Below, one piece after another: positions 48,958 to 64,000 of a DNA stretch of 64,000 nt. A program made the position numbers and the translations under genes. The first letter of the stretch is position 1. Each line of letters starts with the position of its first letter. The notes beneath the pieces were generated by a model. That model searched no databases and was not told the DNA's origin. It saw only the letters and a list, made by a program, of their open reading frames with translations. The stretch spans positions 86,316-150,315 of the forward strand of contig NZ_MOXD01000011.1 in NCBI RefSeq assembly GCF_001976145.1, read 5' to 3'. The stretch is from Serratia oryzae. Lineage in GTDB: Bacteria > Pseudomonadota > Gammaproteobacteria > Enterobacterales > Enterobacteriaceae.

Positions 48958-49578
48958 ATGGACATGCCGATGCTGTTAACCCCGTTACTGACCGGCGTAG
49001 TGGAAACTTCGCTCAATAGCCTGCTCTTCCGCGATCGCAGCATGAAGGCCGCGCGCCAGCGGCTGGTGGGGAAAGTGCTGCGCATCGAATTGCAGGAACT
49101 CAGCGCGCCGCTGGTGCTGGTATTCAGCGAGCAACGGGTTGATGTGCTTGGCCAATCTGAAGACAACGCGGACTGCACCGTGCAAACCCGTGCATCGGTG
49201 CTGCTGAAATTGCGCGATCGCCAGCAGCTTGCGCCGCTGATGCGCAGCGGTGAGCTGATCGTCGAAGGCGATATTCAGGTGGTGCAACAACTGGTGGCGC
49301 TGCTCGATCTGGCGGAATGGGATCCGGCTGAATGGTTGGCACCCTATATCGGTGATATCGCCGCGCAGGGGATCAGCCAGATTGTGGGTAAAGGTGCCGC
49401 TCTGTTTAAGTCGGGTTTACAACGCCAGCAGCACTATGTGGCAGAAACCTTGACGGAAGAGTGGCGTGTGGCTCCTGGGCCGCTTGAAGTGGTGTGGTTT
49501 AACGAAGAGGTTGACGCCGCTGCCCGTAGTGCTGACGCACTGATTGCCCGTATGGACAAGTTGGAGGGTAAACGATGA
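48958..49578 (+). CDS. ubiJ: Ubiquinone biosynthesis accessory factor UbiJ
   Basis: This protein of about 206 residues carries an SCP2 lipid-binding domain and supports the soluble Ubi complex (with UbiK) in late ubiquinone synthesis. It matches E. coli UbiJ in [27 protein letters not shown]-like [22 protein letters not shown] and [19 protein letters not shown]. Three in-frame ATGs (48958, 48964, 48970) follow the ubiE stop, none with a strong ribosome site; 48958 is used here. Its stop overlaps the ubiB start by four bases. Confidence 0.88.
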   Translation: MDMPMLLTPLLTGVVETSLNSLLFRDRSMKAARQRLVGKVLRIELQELSAPLVLVFSEQRVDVLGQSEDNADCTVQTRASVLLKLRDRQQLAPLMRSGELIVEGDIQVVQQLVALLDLAEWDPAEWLAPYIGDIAAQGISQIVGKGAALFKSGLQRQQHYVAETLTEEWRVAPGPLEVVWFNEEVDAAARSADALIARMDKLEGKR

Positions 49579-51206
49579 CCCCTAGCGAACTATGCCGCCT
49601 GTATTTGATCATCAGCGTTTTTCTCAGCTATGGGCTGGATGAACTGATCCCTAAAATGCGCCTGACATGGCCATTGCGTTTTGGCCGCCGCCTGCTGTTC
49701 TGGATGCCGAATCGCCATAAAGACAAGCCCTTGGGTGAACGCTTGCGTTTGGCGTTGCAGGAACTGGGGCCGGTGTGGATCAAGTTCGGCCAGATGATGT
49801 CGACCCGCCGTGACTTATTTCCCCCGCATATTGCCGATCAACTGACGCTGTTGCAGGATCGCGTGGCACCGTTTGACGGTGCGTTGGCCCGCCAGCATAT
49901 TGAATTGGCAATGGGCGGCCCGCTGGAAACCTGGTTTGATGATTTCGAGCAGCAGGCACTGGCTTCCGCCTCTATTGCCCAAGTGCATACCGCACGGCTG
50001 AAAAGCTCCGGGCAGGAAGTGGTGCTGAAAGTGATCCGCCCGGACATTGGGCCGATTATCAAGGCAGATGTGCGCTTGATGTACCGCCTGGCGGGCTGGG
50101 TGCCGAAACTGCTGCCGGATGGCCGCCGCCTGCGCCCGCGTGAAGTGGTGCGCGAGTACGAGAAAACCCTGCTGGACGAGCTGAATCTGCTACGTGAGGC
50201 GGCTAACGCGATCCAGCTACGCCGTAATTTCGACGGTAGCCCGATGCTTTACGTGCCCGAGGTCTATTCCGATTACTGCCGCGAAAGCGTGCTGGTGATG
50301 GAGCGGATTTACGGCATTCCAGTGTCGGATATTGAAGCCTTGGAAAAGCAGGGCACCAATATGAAGCTGCTGGCAGAGCGCGGAGTGCAGGTGTTCTTTA
50401 CCCAGGTGTTCCGTGACAGCTTCTTCCATGCCGATATGCACCCCGGCAATATTTTTGTCAGCTACGAGCACCCGCAGGATCCCTGTTATATCGGTATTGA
50501 CTGCGGCATTGTTGGCTCGCTGAACAAGGATGATAAGCGCTATCTGGCAGAGAACTTTATCGCTTTCTTTAACCGTGACTACCGCAAAGTAGCGGAACTG
50601 CACGTCGACTCCGGCTGGGTGCCGCGAGATACCAACGTAGAAGATTTTGAGTTTGCCATCCGTACCGTCTGTGAGCCGATTTTCGAAAAGCCGCTGGCGG
50701 AGATCTCGTTTGGTCATGTGCTGCTCAACCTGTTCAACACGGCGCGCCGCTTTAATATGGAAGTGCAGCCGCAACTGGTGTTATTGCAGAAAACCCTGTT
50801 ATATGTTGAAGGCTTGGGCCGTCAGCTTTATCCGCAGCTGGATCTCTGGACCACGGCGAAGCCGTTCCTCGAAAGCTGGCTGCGCGATCAGGTGGGGATC
50901 CCGGCCGTGATCCGGGCGCTGAAAGAAAAAGCGCCGTTCTGGGCCGAGAAACTGCCTGAATTGCCCGAATTGTTTTACGATAGCCTGCAGCAACATAAAC
51001 GGCTGCAGTTGAGTGTGGATCAATTGACCAATCAGATGCAGGCACAGCGTATTCGCCAAGGTCAATCACGGTATTTGTTTGGCGTTGGCGCTACACTGCT
51101 GGTCAGCGGTACGATTTTGCTGCTGGGAGGCGTTGATGTGCTTCCTGCATGGTTGATGGTTGCCGGTGTGGTAGCCTGGTGCGTAGGTTGGAAGCGCACC
51201 ATCTGA
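49575..51206 (+). CDS. ubiB: Atypical kinase/ATPase UbiB
   Basis: This 543-residue protein-kinase-like membrane protein is needed for ubiquinone synthesis and probably works through ATPase activity on lipid intermediates. Marks are the KxGQ motif [12 protein letters not shown] near residue 72, the Ala-rich nucleotide loop ASASIAQVH, catalytic-type HADMHPGN near 289 and IDCGIVG. Two C-terminal membrane helices (about 497-540) anchor it. It overlaps ubiJ and is followed by the tat genes. Confidence 0.96.
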   Translation: MTPSELCRLYLIISVFLSYGLDELIPKMRLTWPLRFGRRLLFWMPNRHKDKPLGERLRLALQELGPVWIKFGQMMSTRRDLFPPHIADQLTLLQDRVAPFDGALARQHIELAMGGPLETWFDDFEQQALASASIAQVHTARLKSSGQEVVLKVIRPDIGPIIKADVRLMYRLAGWVPKLLPDGRRLRPREVVREYEKTLLDELNLLREAANAIQLRRNFDGSPMLYVPEVYSDYCRESVLVMERIYGIPVSDIEALEKQGTNMKLLAERGVQVFFTQVFRDSFFHADMHPGNIFVSYEHPQDPCYIGIDCGIVGSLNKDDKRYLAENFIAFFNRDYRKVAELHVDSGWVPRDTNVEDFEFAIRTVCEPIFEKPLAEISFGHVLLNLFNTARRFNMEVQPQLVLLQKTLLYVEGLGRQLYPQLDLWTTAKPFLESWLRDQVGIPAVIRALKEKAPFWAEKLPELPELFYDSLQQHKRLQLSVDQLTNQMQAQRIRQGQSRYLFGVGATLLVSGTILLLGGVDVLPAWLMVAGVVAWCVGWKRTI

Positions 51207-51262
51207 ATGAATTCAAAACCCGGTTACAGGTTGCGGCATATCCTATTGGAAGATGGAAAGGG

Positions 51263-51268
51263 TATAAT
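51263..51268 (+). promoter_or_regulatory. -10 box of a likely tatA promoter
   Basis: A perfect TATAAT lies 42 bases before the tatA start in the 103-bp gap after ubiB. The -35 at the expected distance is poor (ATCCTA), so the promoter may be moderate or activator-aided. Confidence 0.4.
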
Positions 51269-51309
51269 GCGGCAACATGGAATAACCCTTTAATATAGAG
51301 GCGATTGGA

Positions 51310-51573
51310 ATGGGCGGTATTAGTATTACGCAATTGTTGATCATCGCAGTGATCGTGGTGCTGCTGTTTGGTACCAAAAAACTTCGTACGCTGGGATCCG
51401 ATCTCGGTGCATCAATCAAAGGCTTCAAAAAAGCCATCGGTGATGACAGTACGCCACCGGCTAACACGGCTGAGAAAAGTAACCTTGAAGACGCTGACTT
51501 TACGGCCAAGCCTATCACCGATAAGCAGCCGGAAGTGAAAACCGAAGAGTCGAAGAACAAAGAGCAGGTATAA
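51310..51573 (+). CDS. tatA: Sec-independent protein translocase subunit TatA
   Basis: This 87-residue pore-forming subunit has one N-terminal membrane helix (residues 4-20, [17 protein letters not shown] with the FG hinge at [14 protein letters not shown]), an amphipathic helix, and a charged acidic tail. It forms the channel for folded twin-arginine substrates. It is the first of tatABC-tatD. Confidence 0.95.
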   Translation: MGGISITQLLIIAVIVVLLFGTKKLRTLGSDLGASIKGFKKAIGDDSTPPANTAEKSNLEDADFTAKPITDKQPEVKTEESKNKEQV

Positions 51574-51576
51574 ACC

Positions 51577-52104
51577 GTGTTTGACATTGGGTTTGGTGAA
51601 CTGCTGCTGGTATTGGTGATCGGCCTGGTGGTACTCGGGCCGGAACGCTTGCCGGTCGCGGTCAGAACAGTTGCTGGCTGGATCCGGGCGCTGCGCTCTC
51701 TGGCAGCTTCAGTGCAAAATGAGCTTTCGCAGGAGCTGAAACTGCAGGAATTGCAGGAAAGCCTGAAGAAGGTGGAGAGTGCCGGTTTGCAGAATCTGAC
51801 GCCGGAACTCAAAGCATCGATGGATGAATTGAAAGAAGCGGCAGAATCGCTGAAGCGTTCTTACCATAGCGATCCGCGTGAGCCAGCGCACACCATCCAT
51901 AACCCGGTGGCGACCGATCCCGAAGCGATTCACGATGGTGCCTCCTTGGCTGAGGGTGCCGCTGTGCCGCATCCGGCACAGCCCCTGTCTGCACCCGCCG
52001 AGGAAGCAACGGCACCTGTGACGCCAGCCCCTGCACCGCAGGCCATTCAAGAGCCTGTGGCGGATAAAATCCCTGCTTCTCAACAACCTAGTGGCGAACG
52101 TTAA
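51577..52104 (+). CDS. tatB: Sec-independent protein translocase subunit TatB
   Basis: This 175-residue subunit forms the receptor complex with TatC. It has the N-terminal helix [25 protein letters not shown] with the conserved E8 and the G-P hinge, a long amphipathic helix, and a variable Pro/Ala-rich tail. The start is GTG 51577, three bases after the tatA stop. Confidence 0.94.
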   Translation: MFDIGFGELLLVLVIGLVVLGPERLPVAVRTVAGWIRALRSLAASVQNELSQELKLQELQESLKKVESAGLQNLTPELKASMDELKEAAESLKRSYHSDPREPAHTIHNPVATDPEAIHDGASLAEGAAVPHPAQPLSAPAEEATAPVTPAPAPQAIQEPVADKIPASQQPSGER

Positions 52105-52107
52105 AAC

Positions 52108-52878
52108 ATGGCCGTTGAAGATACCCAACCGCTTATCAGTCATTTGATCGAACTGCGTAAGCGGCTGTTGAATTCGATTATCAGCGTGCTGGTGATCTTT
52201 ATCGTGTTGGTATTTTTCGCCAACGACATTTACCAGTTGGTGTCCGCACCGCTGATCAAACAACTGCCCGCCGGGGCGAGCATGATTGCCACCGATGTGG
52301 CTTCGCCTTTCTTTACCCCGATCAAGCTGACGATGATGGTGTCGGTTATCGTTGCCGCGCCAATTATTCTTTATCAGGTTTGGGCGTTTATCGCTCCTGC
52401 GCTGTATAAACACGAGCGCCGCCTGATGATGCCGTTGCTGGTGTCCAGCAGCCTGCTGTTTTATCTCGGCATGGCGTTTGCCTATTTTGTGGTGTTCCCG
52501 CTGGCTTTTGGCTTCTTTGCTAAAACTGCGCCAGCAGGCGTGTTGATTGCCACCGATATCAACAACTACCTCAATTTCGTCATGGCGCTGTTTATGGCGT
52601 TCGGCGTGGCGTTCGAGGTGCCGGTGGCTATCGTTCTGCTGTGCTGGAGCGGTGTGACAACGCCGGAAGATCTGCGTAAGAAGCGCCCGTATGTGCTGGT
52701 TGGGGCTTTCGTGGTCGGTATGTTGTTGACGCCACCGGACGTATTTTCGCAAACCCTGCTGGCGATCCCGATGTATCTGCTGTTTGAGGTGGGGGTATTC
52801 TGCGCCCGCTTCTACGTTGGGAAACGGCGTAAACCCACAGAAGAAGATGAAGGTGAAGAAGAGCCACCCGCGCCCTGA
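52108..52878 (+). CDS. tatC: Sec-independent protein translocase subunit TatC
   Basis: This 256-residue protein has six membrane helices and is the twin-arginine signal receptor. The N-terminal cytoplasmic segment [16 protein letters not shown] carries the signal-binding Glu/Arg residues, and the first periplasmic loop and [18 protein letters not shown] follow. It starts three bases after tatB. A terminator follows at 52896. Confidence 0.96.
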   Translation: MAVEDTQPLISHLIELRKRLLNSIISVLVIFIVLVFFANDIYQLVSAPLIKQLPAGASMIATDVASPFFTPIKLTMMVSVIVAAPIILYQVWAFIAPALYKHERRLMMPLLVSSSLLFYLGMAFAYFVVFPLAFGFFAKTAPAGVLIATDINNYLNFVMALFMAFGVAFEVPVAIVLLCWSGVTTPEDLRKKRPYVLVGAFVVGMLLTPPDVFSQTLLAIPMYLLFEVGVFCARFYVGKRRKPTEEDEGEEEPPAP

Positions 52879-52895
52879 TTGCCGTGAGTCTCTGA

Positions 52896-52917
52896 ACCGC
52901 CCTGATGGGCGGTTTTT
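52896..52917 (+). terminator. Terminator of tatABC
   Basis: ACCGCCC (52896-52902) pairs with GGGCGGT (52907-52913) around TGAT, followed by TTTTT. tatD starts only 15 bases later, so tatD expression may depend on read-through or on its own promoter. Confidence 0.8.
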
Positions 52918-52931
52918 GCTTTGGAAAAACC

Positions 52932-54751
<1,820 letters not shown>

Positions 54752-54758
54752 ATACAGA

Positions 54759-54780
54759 ACAGGCACCCAAGGGTGCCTGT
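54759..54780. terminator. Hairpin between convergent hemB and rfaH
   Basis: ACAGGCACCC (54759-54768) pairs with GGGTGCCTGT (54771-54780); the innermost pair probably opens to form the loop. It lacks a long T-run on either side. Confidence 0.65.
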
Positions 54781-54785
54781 GTGCA

Positions 54786-55274
54786 TTACAGCTTCTGGAA
54801 TTGCCGGTTATCAATGCTTTGGGTGACCTGTTTGTTGATCAGGTTCAGCAACAGCATGGAGCGGGTTTCGCCGTCTGGTTCGGTATAGATTGCCTGTAAG
54901 CCTTCGAACACACCATTGGTAATCAATACGGTATCGCCCGGCAACGGCGTGTGCGGATCGACATAGTGTTCGTTGCCGTGTGCCTGAAGTTCTTCAATAA
55001 CCTGCAGTGGAATGAGTGCCGGTAAGGCGCCAAAACGAACAAAGTGACTGACGCCGCGTGTTGCGCTGATCGTGGTGGTATGAATCCGCTCCGGATCGAA
55101 TTCGACGAACAGATAGTTGGGAAATAACGGCTCATCGACCACAATACGCTTGCCACGTACGATCTTTTCCAGCGTGATAATCGGGCTAAGGCAGTTCACT
55201 TCTTGCCGCACCAAGTGTTCCTGCGCCCGTAAAAGTTGGCCACGCTTACAATAAAGTAAATACCAAGATTCCAT
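54786..55274 (-). CDS. rfaH: Transcription antiterminator RfaH
   Basis: This 162-residue NusG paralogue is recruited at ops sites and lets polymerase read through long operons such as LPS core, capsule and secreted-factor loci. The N-terminal NGN domain starts [21 protein letters not shown], with [13 protein letters not shown] near residue 52 and GVSHFVRFG near 72; the KOW-like C-terminal domain follows. Length equals the E. coli protein. Start 55274 matches the family; an open extension to 55313 is leader. Confidence 0.94.
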   Translation of the reverse strand: MESWYLLYCKRGQLLRAQEHLVRQEVNCLSPIITLEKIVRGKRIVVDEPLFPNYLFVEFDPERIHTTTISATRGVSHFVRFGALPALIPLQVIEELQAHGNEHYVDPHTPLPGDTVLITNGVFEGLQAIYTEPDGETRSMLLLNLINKQVTQSIDNRQFQKL

Positions 55275-55519
55275 AATTTCACATGCCTTTCTGTCAGCCA
55301 GTAAGCATAGCAAAAGCTACAACGGATACCTAGTAACGCAACCTTCCTGTCTGTGACAACCTCTATCTGCATGAATTATCGGCAGTTAGGGAAGCGTCAC
55401 ACACTTATCTACCTGCCTCAGGTATAACAGTAGGTCTTAAATTTGTTACTGTCACGGTATGGCATGCCTGCCAGGCACCTAATGTGGCGTTATTATCATT
55501 TCTGGACCGAGGGAGAGAC

Positions 55520-56245
55520 ATGGAACTATTTCTGCTGAGTAACGGCAAACTTTCTGGTGAGGCTGAATTGCTCGGTTATGCCAAAAGCCAACTGTTGGCG
55601 ATGATTGAACGTTGTAAGATCGCCTCTGCGCTATTAATTCCCTATGCGCTGATCCGCAGCGATTATGATCAGCGGGCGCAAGAGCTGACGCAGGCGTTGG
55701 GGATCAAGGTCACCAGTATTCATCATGCCGAATCTCCGGCAGCAGCGATCGCGCAGGCCGAATGCATCATGATCAGCGGTGGTAATACCTGGATGCTGAA
55801 CCAGATGCTGCATGAAAAGGGACTGATTGTGCCGATCCAGCGTGCGGTGCGCGAACGCAATGTGCCTTACGTGGGCTGGAGCGCGGGCTGCAACGTGGCA
55901 ACGCCGAGCATCCGTACCACCAACGATATGCCGGTGCGTAACAGCGTAGTGCTGCCCGCGCTGGGCCTGTTCCCGCTGCAGATTAACCCGCACTATATCG
56001 ATGCCCATATCAGTGGCCACATGGGGGAAACCCGTGATGAGCGCTTGGCGGAGTTCTGTGCGGTCAACCCGAGTGAGTCGGTGGTAGCGCTGCGCGAAGG
56101 CAGCCTGTTGTATGTCAGCGGGAACGATCTGCATTACTTTAGCGCCAAGCAGCAGGGCTTCAAGGTGTTCCGCCACGGGGTGGAGACGCTGGAGTATCAT
56201 GACACGCAGGCATTACGCCCGTTGGTGCCTTTTACCTGCCATTGA
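55520..56245 (+). CDS. pepE: Dipeptidase E (aspartyl dipeptidase)
   Basis: This 241-residue S51 serine peptidase cuts N-terminal aspartate from dipeptides. The nucleophile is in VGWSAGCNVATPSIRTTNDMP; GGNTWMLNQML and LFPLQINPHYIDAH are family blocks. ATG 55520 has GGGAGA upstream. It stands alone between rfaH and ubiD; the position is not that of E. coli pepE (which lies elsewhere), a rearrangement rather than evidence against the call. Confidence 0.9.
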   Translation: MELFLLSNGKLSGEAELLGYAKSQLLAMIERCKIASALLIPYALIRSDYDQRAQELTQALGIKVTSIHHAESPAAAIAQAECIMISGGNTWMLNQMLHEKGLIVPIQRAVRERNVPYVGWSAGCNVATPSIRTTNDMPVRNSVVLPALGLFPLQINPHYIDAHISGHMGETRDERLAEFCAVNPSESVVALREGSLLYVSGNDLHYFSAKQQGFKVFRHGVETLEYHDTQALRPLVPFTCH

Positions 56246-56321
56246 ACCTTTAACAAAATTGCAGCAACAACCGTGAAGAGGGCTTATAATGCCCTCCTCA
56301 CTGGCCGCTATAATGATTATC

Positions 56322-57809
56322 ATGAAATACCGTGACTTACGTGATTTCCTCTCGTTGCTGGAAAAGAGAGGGGAATTAAAACGCATCAGCCAGCCGATCG
56401 ATCCCTATCTGGAAATGACAGAAATTGCCGATCGTACCTTGCGTGCAGGCGGCCCGGCGTTGCTGTTCGAAAATCCGAAAGGTTACGACATGCCGGTGCT
56501 GTGCAATCTGTTCGGTACCACCAAGCGTGTGGCGATGGGAATGGGCCAGGAAGACGTCAGCGCACTGCGTGAAGTCGGCAAGCTGCTGGCGTTCCTCAAA
56601 GAACCGGAGCCACCGAAAGGCTTCCGCGATCTGTTCGATAAAATCCCTAAATTCAAACAAGTGCTCAACATGCCGACCAAGGTGTTGGGTTCTGCGCCTT
56701 GTCAGGAACAAGTTTGGCAGGGTGATGATGTCGATCTGGGCCGCATCCCGATTATGCATTGCTGGCCGGAAGATGCCGCACCGCTGGTGACCTGGGGGCT
56801 GACCGTCACGCGCGGCCCGCACAAAGAGCGCCAGAATCTGGGTATCTACCGCCAACAGGTGCTGGGCAAGAACAAGCTGATTATGCGTTGGCTGTCGCAT
56901 CGCGGCGGCGCCCTGGATTATCTGGAATGGTGCCAGACACACCCTGGTGAGCGTTTCCCGGTGGCCGTTGCCTTGGGGGCCGATCCTGCCACTATTCTCG
57001 GTGCTGTGACGCCAGTGCCGGATAACCTTTCCGAATACGCCTTTGCCGGGCTGCTGCGCGGCAATAAAACCGAAGTGGTCAAGTGCCTCTCCAACGATCT
57101 TGAAGTGCCAGCCAGCGCAGAGATTGTGCTGGAAGGCTATATCGAACCGGGTGAGATGGCACCGGAAGGGCCATATGGCGATCACACCGGTTATTACAAC
57201 GAGATTGACCACTTCCCGGTATTTACCGTCACGCATATCACCCAGCGGCGGAACGCGATTTACCACTCGACCTACACTGGCCGCCCGCCCGATGAGCCTG
57301 CGGTGATGGGCGTGGCACTGAACGAAGTCTTCGTACCGATCCTGCAAAAACAGTTCCCAGAGATTGTGGATTTCTATCTGCCACCGGAAGGATGTTCCTA
57401 CCGCTTGGCGGTAGTCACCATCAAAAAACAGTATGCTGGGCATGCCAAACGCGTAATGATGGGAATCTGGTCTTTCCTACGCCAATTTATGTATACCAAG
57501 TTCGTCATCGTGTGTGATGACGACGTGAATGCGCGTGACTGGAACGATGTGATTTGGGCCATTACCACCCGTATGGATCCGGCAAGGGATACCGTATTGG
57601 TGGAGAATACGCCGATTGATTATCTGGACTTCGCTTCGCCAGTTTCTGGCCTTGGCTCGAAAATGGGCCTGGATGCCACCAATAAATGGCCCGGAGAAAC
57701 CCAGCGTGAGTGGGGCCGTCCGATCCAGATGGATGAGAAGGTGCGTGCGCGCATCGATGAAATTTGGGATGAGCTCGCCATATTCAGTGACAGAGAACCG
57801 ACGCTGTAG
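56322..57809 (+). CDS. ubiD: 3-octaprenyl-4-hydroxybenzoate carboxy-lyase UbiD
   Basis: This 495-residue prenylated-FMN enzyme decarboxylates 3-polyprenyl-4-hydroxybenzoate in ubiquinone synthesis; UbiX makes the cofactor. Family blocks include [17 protein letters not shown] near residue 43, [19 protein letters not shown] near 160, [12 protein letters not shown] with the catalytic acidic residue near 285, and [10 protein letters not shown]-like [15 protein letters not shown] 56322 gives the family start [10 protein letters not shown]; upstream in-frame codons lie among two TATAAT-like boxes (56285-56290 and 56309-56314) that may be promoter elements. It is followed by fre. Confidence 0.95.
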   Translation: MKYRDLRDFLSLLEKRGELKRISQPIDPYLEMTEIADRTLRAGGPALLFENPKGYDMPVLCNLFGTTKRVAMGMGQEDVSALREVGKLLAFLKEPEPPKGFRDLFDKIPKFKQVLNMPTKVLGSAPCQEQVWQGDDVDLGRIPIMHCWPEDAAPLVTWGLTVTRGPHKERQNLGIYRQQVLGKNKLIMRWLSHRGGALDYLEWCQTHPGERFPVAVALGADPATILGAVTPVPDNLSEYAFAGLLRGNKTEVVKCLSNDLEVPASAEIVLEGYIEPGEMAPEGPYGDHTGYYNEIDHFPVFTVTHITQRRNAIYHSTYTGRPPDEPAVMGVALNEVFVPILQKQFPEIVDFYLPPEGCSYRLAVVTIKKQYAGHAKRVMMGIWSFLRQFMYTKFVIVCDDDVNARDWNDVIWAITTRMDPARDTVLVENTPIDYLDFASPVSGLGSKMGLDATNKWPGETQREWGRPIQMDEKVRARIDEIWDELAIFSDREPTL

Positions 57810-57859
57810 CGTCAGGCTTTGTACTCAGCTTTGCATTGATGACCCGACAGAGGGAACGC

Positions 57860-58561
57860 ATGACAATATTGAGCTGTAAAGTGACCTCCGTAGAGGCCAT
57901 TACCGATACCGTTTATCGGGTACGTTTAGTGCCTGAAGGTTCGTTTTCGTTCAAGGCAGGGCAATACCTGATGGTGGTTATGGATGAGCGCGATAAGCGC
58001 CCGTTCTCTCTCGCTTCGACACCGGCACAGCAGGAATACATCGAATTGCACATTGGTGCTTCGGAGCTGAATCTGTACGCGATGGCGGTAATGGAGCGGA
58101 TCCTCAAAGAACAGGCGATCACCGTGGATATTCCGCATGGCGATGCCTGGCTGCGTGAAGAAGGTAGCCGCCCGCTGGTGCTGATCGCGGGGGGAACCGG
58201 TTACTCGTACGCCCGTTCTATCCTGTTGGCCGCGCTGGAACGGCAACCGGATCGCGATATCTCCATTTATTGGGGCGGGCGTGAGCTGAGACACCTGTAC
58301 GATCTCAGCGAATTGAAGAACCTTTCGATGCAGTACTCTAATCTGAAAGTGATCCCGGTGGTGGAGCAGCCAGAGAGTGACTGGCGTGGCCGCAGCGGAA
58401 CCGTATTAAGCGCGGTATTGCAGGACTTTGGCTCACTGGCGGGGCATGATATCTACATTGCTGGGCGTTTCGAAATGGCGAAAATTGCCCGCGAACGTTT
58501 CTGTGCCGAGCGCGGTGCTTTGGAAGCACATATGTATGGTGATGCTTTCTCGTTTATCTGA
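57860..58561 (+). CDS. fre: NAD(P)H-flavin reductase Fre
   Basis: This 233-residue enzyme reduces free flavins with NAD(P)H and can activate ribonucleotide reductase and supply reduced flavin. It has the flavin-binding RPFSLAS near residue 46, nucleotide-binding [16 protein letters not shown] near 112, and [23 protein letters not shown] at the end. The start has AGAGGGA upstream. It lies 50 bases after ubiD and is probably in the same transcript, with a terminator after it. Confidence 0.95.
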   Translation: MTILSCKVTSVEAITDTVYRVRLVPEGSFSFKAGQYLMVVMDERDKRPFSLASTPAQQEYIELHIGASELNLYAMAVMERILKEQAITVDIPHGDAWLREEGSRPLVLIAGGTGYSYARSILLAALERQPDRDISIYWGGRELRHLYDLSELKNLSMQYSNLKVIPVVEQPESDWRGRSGTVLSAVLQDFGSLAGHDIYIAGRFEMAKIARERFCAERGALEAHMYGDAFSFI

Positions 58562-58579
58562 GAGAACGCGCGGCAGTGA

Positions 58580-58608
58580 AAACGGGGAGCCAAGCGCGCC
58601 CCGTTTTT
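58580..58608 (+). terminator. Terminator of fre
   Basis: AAACGGGG (58580-58587) pairs with CCCCGTTT (58599-58606), and the T-run continues. Confidence 0.75.
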
Positions 58609-58635
58609 ATTGGGGCCGGTGTGGATTATGGGCAT

Positions 58636-58661
58636 AAAAAAACCCGCCCCTGACAGGCGGG
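58636..58661 (-). terminator. Terminator of fadBA
   Basis: CCCGCC (58643-58648) pairs with GGCGGG (58656-58661); read on the minus strand it is followed by seven Ts (58642-58636), so it ends the fadBA transcript. Confidence 0.85.
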
Positions 58662-58716
58662 AAGTACGACAACTAAACTATTGAGGATGCCCCGCAGAGC
58701 ATCCAAGCAGACACAG

Positions 58717-62083
<3,367 letters not shown>

Positions 62084-62109
62084 GTCTATCTCCTGAATCA
62101 GCGCAGATG

Positions 62110-62126
62110 ATCTGGTATGACCAGAT
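62110..62126. promoter_or_regulatory. FadR-like operator before fadBA
   Basis: ATCTGGTATGACCAGAT is a perfect 7-bp palindrome around ATG and contains the TGGT-N3-ACCA core of FadR sites. FadR would repress fadBA here until acyl-CoA is present. The rest of 62084-62414 shows no gene. Confidence 0.7.
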
Positions 62127-62351
62127 GTTGAGGAGTGTGGTTTTTATGTTAACAATATGCAAATAAAAGATTGCGTATTTGCAGGATTGATCACATGAGG
62201 GATATATAATCCATTGATATAAATATAGGTTATTTTTCTGCTTCTAGTGATAAATGCGCAAATGCAAAACGCTTTGCAAAAATACTGAGCGCGGGATGTA
62301 ACGTGTTTGCAGCAGCTTTGCGAAGCACTCCGCACGCAGGAGTGGATGGGG

Positions 62352-62379
62352 TTGGAGCGCCGATACAGTGTGTTAAGAT
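62352..62379 (+). promoter_or_regulatory. Candidate pepQ promoter
   Basis: TTGGAG (62352-62357) and TAAGAT (62374-62379), 16 bp apart, form a plausible sigma-70 promoter 35 bases before the pepQ start. Confidence 0.5.
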
Positions 62380-62414
62380 GGTGCATTCCGTTTTGAGGAT
62401 ATAAAGGTACTGTG

Positions 62415-63746
62415 ATGGAAACGCTGGCTTCTTTGTATAACGATCACCTGGCAACGCTGCAAAAACGGGCGCGTGAGGTGTTAGAGCGCAATAACCTGGA
62501 CGCATTGCTGATCCACTCCGGGGAACTGCAACGGGTATTTCTGGATGATCACCACTACCCGTTTAAAGTGAACGCAAACTTTAAAGCCTGGGTGCCGGTC
62601 ACGTCCGTGCCGAATTGCTGGTTATGGGTTGATGGCGTTAACAAACCGAAGCTGTGGTTCTATTCTCCGGTAGACTATTGGCACAGCGTCGAACCGTTGC
62701 CAGACAGTTTCTGGACCAAACCTATTGAGCTGCACCCGCTGGTGAATGCCAACGATATTGCCAGCCAACTGCCATCACAGCGCGAACGTGTTGGCTATAT
62801 TGGTTACGCCCAACAGCGTGCACGCGATCTCGGGATTGCTGCTGAGAACATTAACCCGCAAGCGGTGCTGAATTACCTCGATTTCCATCGTTCGATCAAA
62901 ACCGGCTACGAGTTGGCGTGTATGCGTGAAGCGCAGAAAACCGCCGTGATGGGCCATCGCGCTGCGCACGAGGCTTTTCTGTCCGGCATGAGTGAGTTCG
63001 ATATTAATCTGGCGTACCTGACCGCCACCGGCCACCGTGATACCGACGTTCCTTACGACAACATCGTTGCCTTGAACGAACACGCGGCGGTGCTGCATTA
63101 CACCAAGCTGGATCACCAGCCCCCTGCTGAGGCCCGGAGTTTCCTGCTTGATGCCGGGGCCGAATATAACGGCTATGCTGCCGATCTGACGCGTACCTAT
63201 GCGGGCCAGAGTGGTAACGCTTTCGCACATCTGGTGAAAGATCTCAATGATGAGCAACTGGCATTGATTGGCACTATCAAATCCGGGGTGCGCTATACCG
63301 ATTACCATGTGCAAATGCATCAGCGTATCGCCAAACTGCTCAAGAACCATAAGCTAGTGGGCGGTATCAGCGAAGAAGCGATGGTAGAGCAGGGTATTAC
63401 CTGTCCATTCCTGCCGCATGGGTTAGGCCATCCTCTTGGCTTGCAGGTGCATGATACTGCTGGCTTTATGCAGGATGAAAACGGGACCCACCTGGCAGCC
63501 CCTGCAAAATACCCTTTCCTGCGCTGTACGCGAGTGCTGCAGCCGAGCATGGTCCTGACTATCGAACCAGGGCTGTATTTTATCGAATCGCTGTTGGCAC
63601 CATGGCGTAGCGGTGAATTCAGTAAACATTTTGCCTGGGATCGCATCGATGCGCTGAAACCCTACGGGGGTATCCGTATTGAGGACAATATTGTGATTCA
63701 CGAAAAGCGTGTTGAGAACATGACGCGCGATCTGCATCTTGCCTGA
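62415..63746 (+). CDS. pepQ: Xaa-Pro dipeptidase PepQ
   Basis: This 443-residue M24 metallopeptidase removes Xaa from Xaa-Pro dipeptides. The pita-bread domain has dinuclear-metal ligands visible in [19 protein letters not shown] (two Asp), [16 protein letters not shown] (His), LTIEPGLYF (Glu) and GGIRIEDN (Glu). Length equals E. coli PepQ. ATG 62415 is preferred to the GTG at 62412. It is divergent from fadB, and its stop overlaps the start of yigZ by one base. Confidence 0.95.
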   Translation: METLASLYNDHLATLQKRAREVLERNNLDALLIHSGELQRVFLDDHHYPFKVNANFKAWVPVTSVPNCWLWVDGVNKPKLWFYSPVDYWHSVEPLPDSFWTKPIELHPLVNANDIASQLPSQRERVGYIGYAQQRARDLGIAAENINPQAVLNYLDFHRSIKTGYELACMREAQKTAVMGHRAAHEAFLSGMSEFDINLAYLTATGHRDTDVPYDNIVALNEHAAVLHYTKLDHQPPAEARSFLLDAGAEYNGYAADLTRTYAGQSGNAFAHLVKDLNDEQLALIGTIKSGVRYTDYHVQMHQRIAKLLKNHKLVGGISEEAMVEQGITCPFLPHGLGHPLGLQVHDTAGFMQDENGTHLAAPAKYPFLRCTRVLQPSMVLTIEPGLYFIESLLAPWRSGEFSKHFAWDRIDALKPYGGIRIEDNIVIHEKRVENMTRDLHLA

Positions 63747-64000
63747 TGCAGGCTTACCCGATCCCTAGTGCTGTTGTCAGCGTCAGTGAGGAGATAAAGA
63801 AGAGCCGTTTTATTACACTGCTGGCGCCAACCTGCGGAGTGGTTGCGGCTAAAGCCTTTATCCAACAGGTTCGTGAGGAGCATCCCTCCGCCCGGCATCA
63901 TTGCTGGGCGTTTGTGGCCGGTGCTCCTGATGATTCGCAGCAGTTGGGTTTTTCTGACGACGGTGAGCCTTCAGGAACCGCCGGTAAACCGATACTTGCC
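63746..64000 (+). CDS. yigZ: YigZ/IMPACT family protein, N-terminal fragment
   Basis: The first 85 codons lie in the window, and the gene continues past its right edge. The reading [20 protein letters not shown] continues with RFITLLAPTCGVVAAKAF and contains GAPDDSQQLGFSDDGEPSGTAGKP, the hallmark block of YigZ/IMPACT proteins. The role is unknown; the fold is linked to translation control in eukaryotes. Start and pepQ stop overlap (TGATG), showing tight coupling. Confidence 0.9.
   Translation, partial: MQAYPIPSAVVSVSEEIKKSRFITLLAPTCGVVAAKAFIQQVREEHPSARHHCWAFVAGAPDDSQQLGFSDDGEPSGTAGKPILA

Noticed and set aside
51709-52752. Minus-strand frame of 347 codons opposite tatB/tatC
   Set aside because: Composition is that of an antisense shadow (His, Arg, Gln-rich) over two well-supported genes.
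56376-57443. Minus-strand frame of 355 codons opposite ubiD
   Set aside because: Antisense shadow of a strongly conserved gene with no recognisable domain.

Overview
The window looks like chromosome of a Serratia-type member of the Enterobacterales. The evidence is a serralysin gene paired with its Inh-type inhibitor, housekeeping clusters with enterobacterial order (rsmD-ftsY-ftsE-ftsX-rpoH, livJHMGF, ugpBAECQ, metR/metE, udp, rmuC-ubiE-ubiJ-ubiB-tatABC-tatD, rfaH, ubiD-fre, fadBA, pepQ-yigZ), GC-rich codon use in the core, and several ERIC-type intergenic repeats. The genus is inferred from gene content; the species cannot be told.

Layout. 1-200: start of zntA (minus strand) with a ZntR-type promoter. 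0.7-2.7 kb: serralysin and its inhibitor, between zntA and yhhN. 2.7-8.8 kb: yhhN, yhhL and rsmD on the minus strand, then ftsY-ftsE-ftsX and rpoH on the plus strand. 8.8-12.5 kb: an overlapping minus-strand operon of panM, a DUF3142 protein and a large exported protein. 12.9-18 kb: branched-chain amino-acid transport, with palindromic BIME-like repeats on both sides of livHMGF. 18.2-19.4 kb: a PLP aminotransferase. 19.4-24.6 kb: the glycerol-3-phosphate operon ugpBAECQ behind tandem Pho boxes.

24.6-35.3 kb: an AT-rich accessory island for chaperone-usher fimbriae. It has a detached chaperone-adhesin cassette framed by ERIC-type repeats, a ToxR/ToxS-like (PsaE/PsaF-like) membrane regulator pair, a pilin-chaperone-usher operon, and two paralogous RcsB/LuxR-type regulators. 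Sites resembling the RcsAB box lie before the cassette, in the regulator intergenic region, and in phased array before the pilin gene, so the island may be run by its own RcsB-like proteins.

35.4-64 kb: bioP, metR/metE with MetJ-type boxes, dlh, udp with two CRP sites 52 bp apart, then a non-conserved insert (phosphatase, DedA protein, large ERIC compound, orphan terminator, exported histidine phosphatase lacking the usual second His, OprD-type porin). After it come the ubiquinone, Tat, haem, rfaH and fatty-acid oxidation genes, ending in a partial yigZ.

The repeats are a notable feature. ERIC copies carry inserted trains of small hairpins whose stems differ between copies but stay paired, and a second MITE-like family sits in the ugpB leader and inside one ERIC compound.
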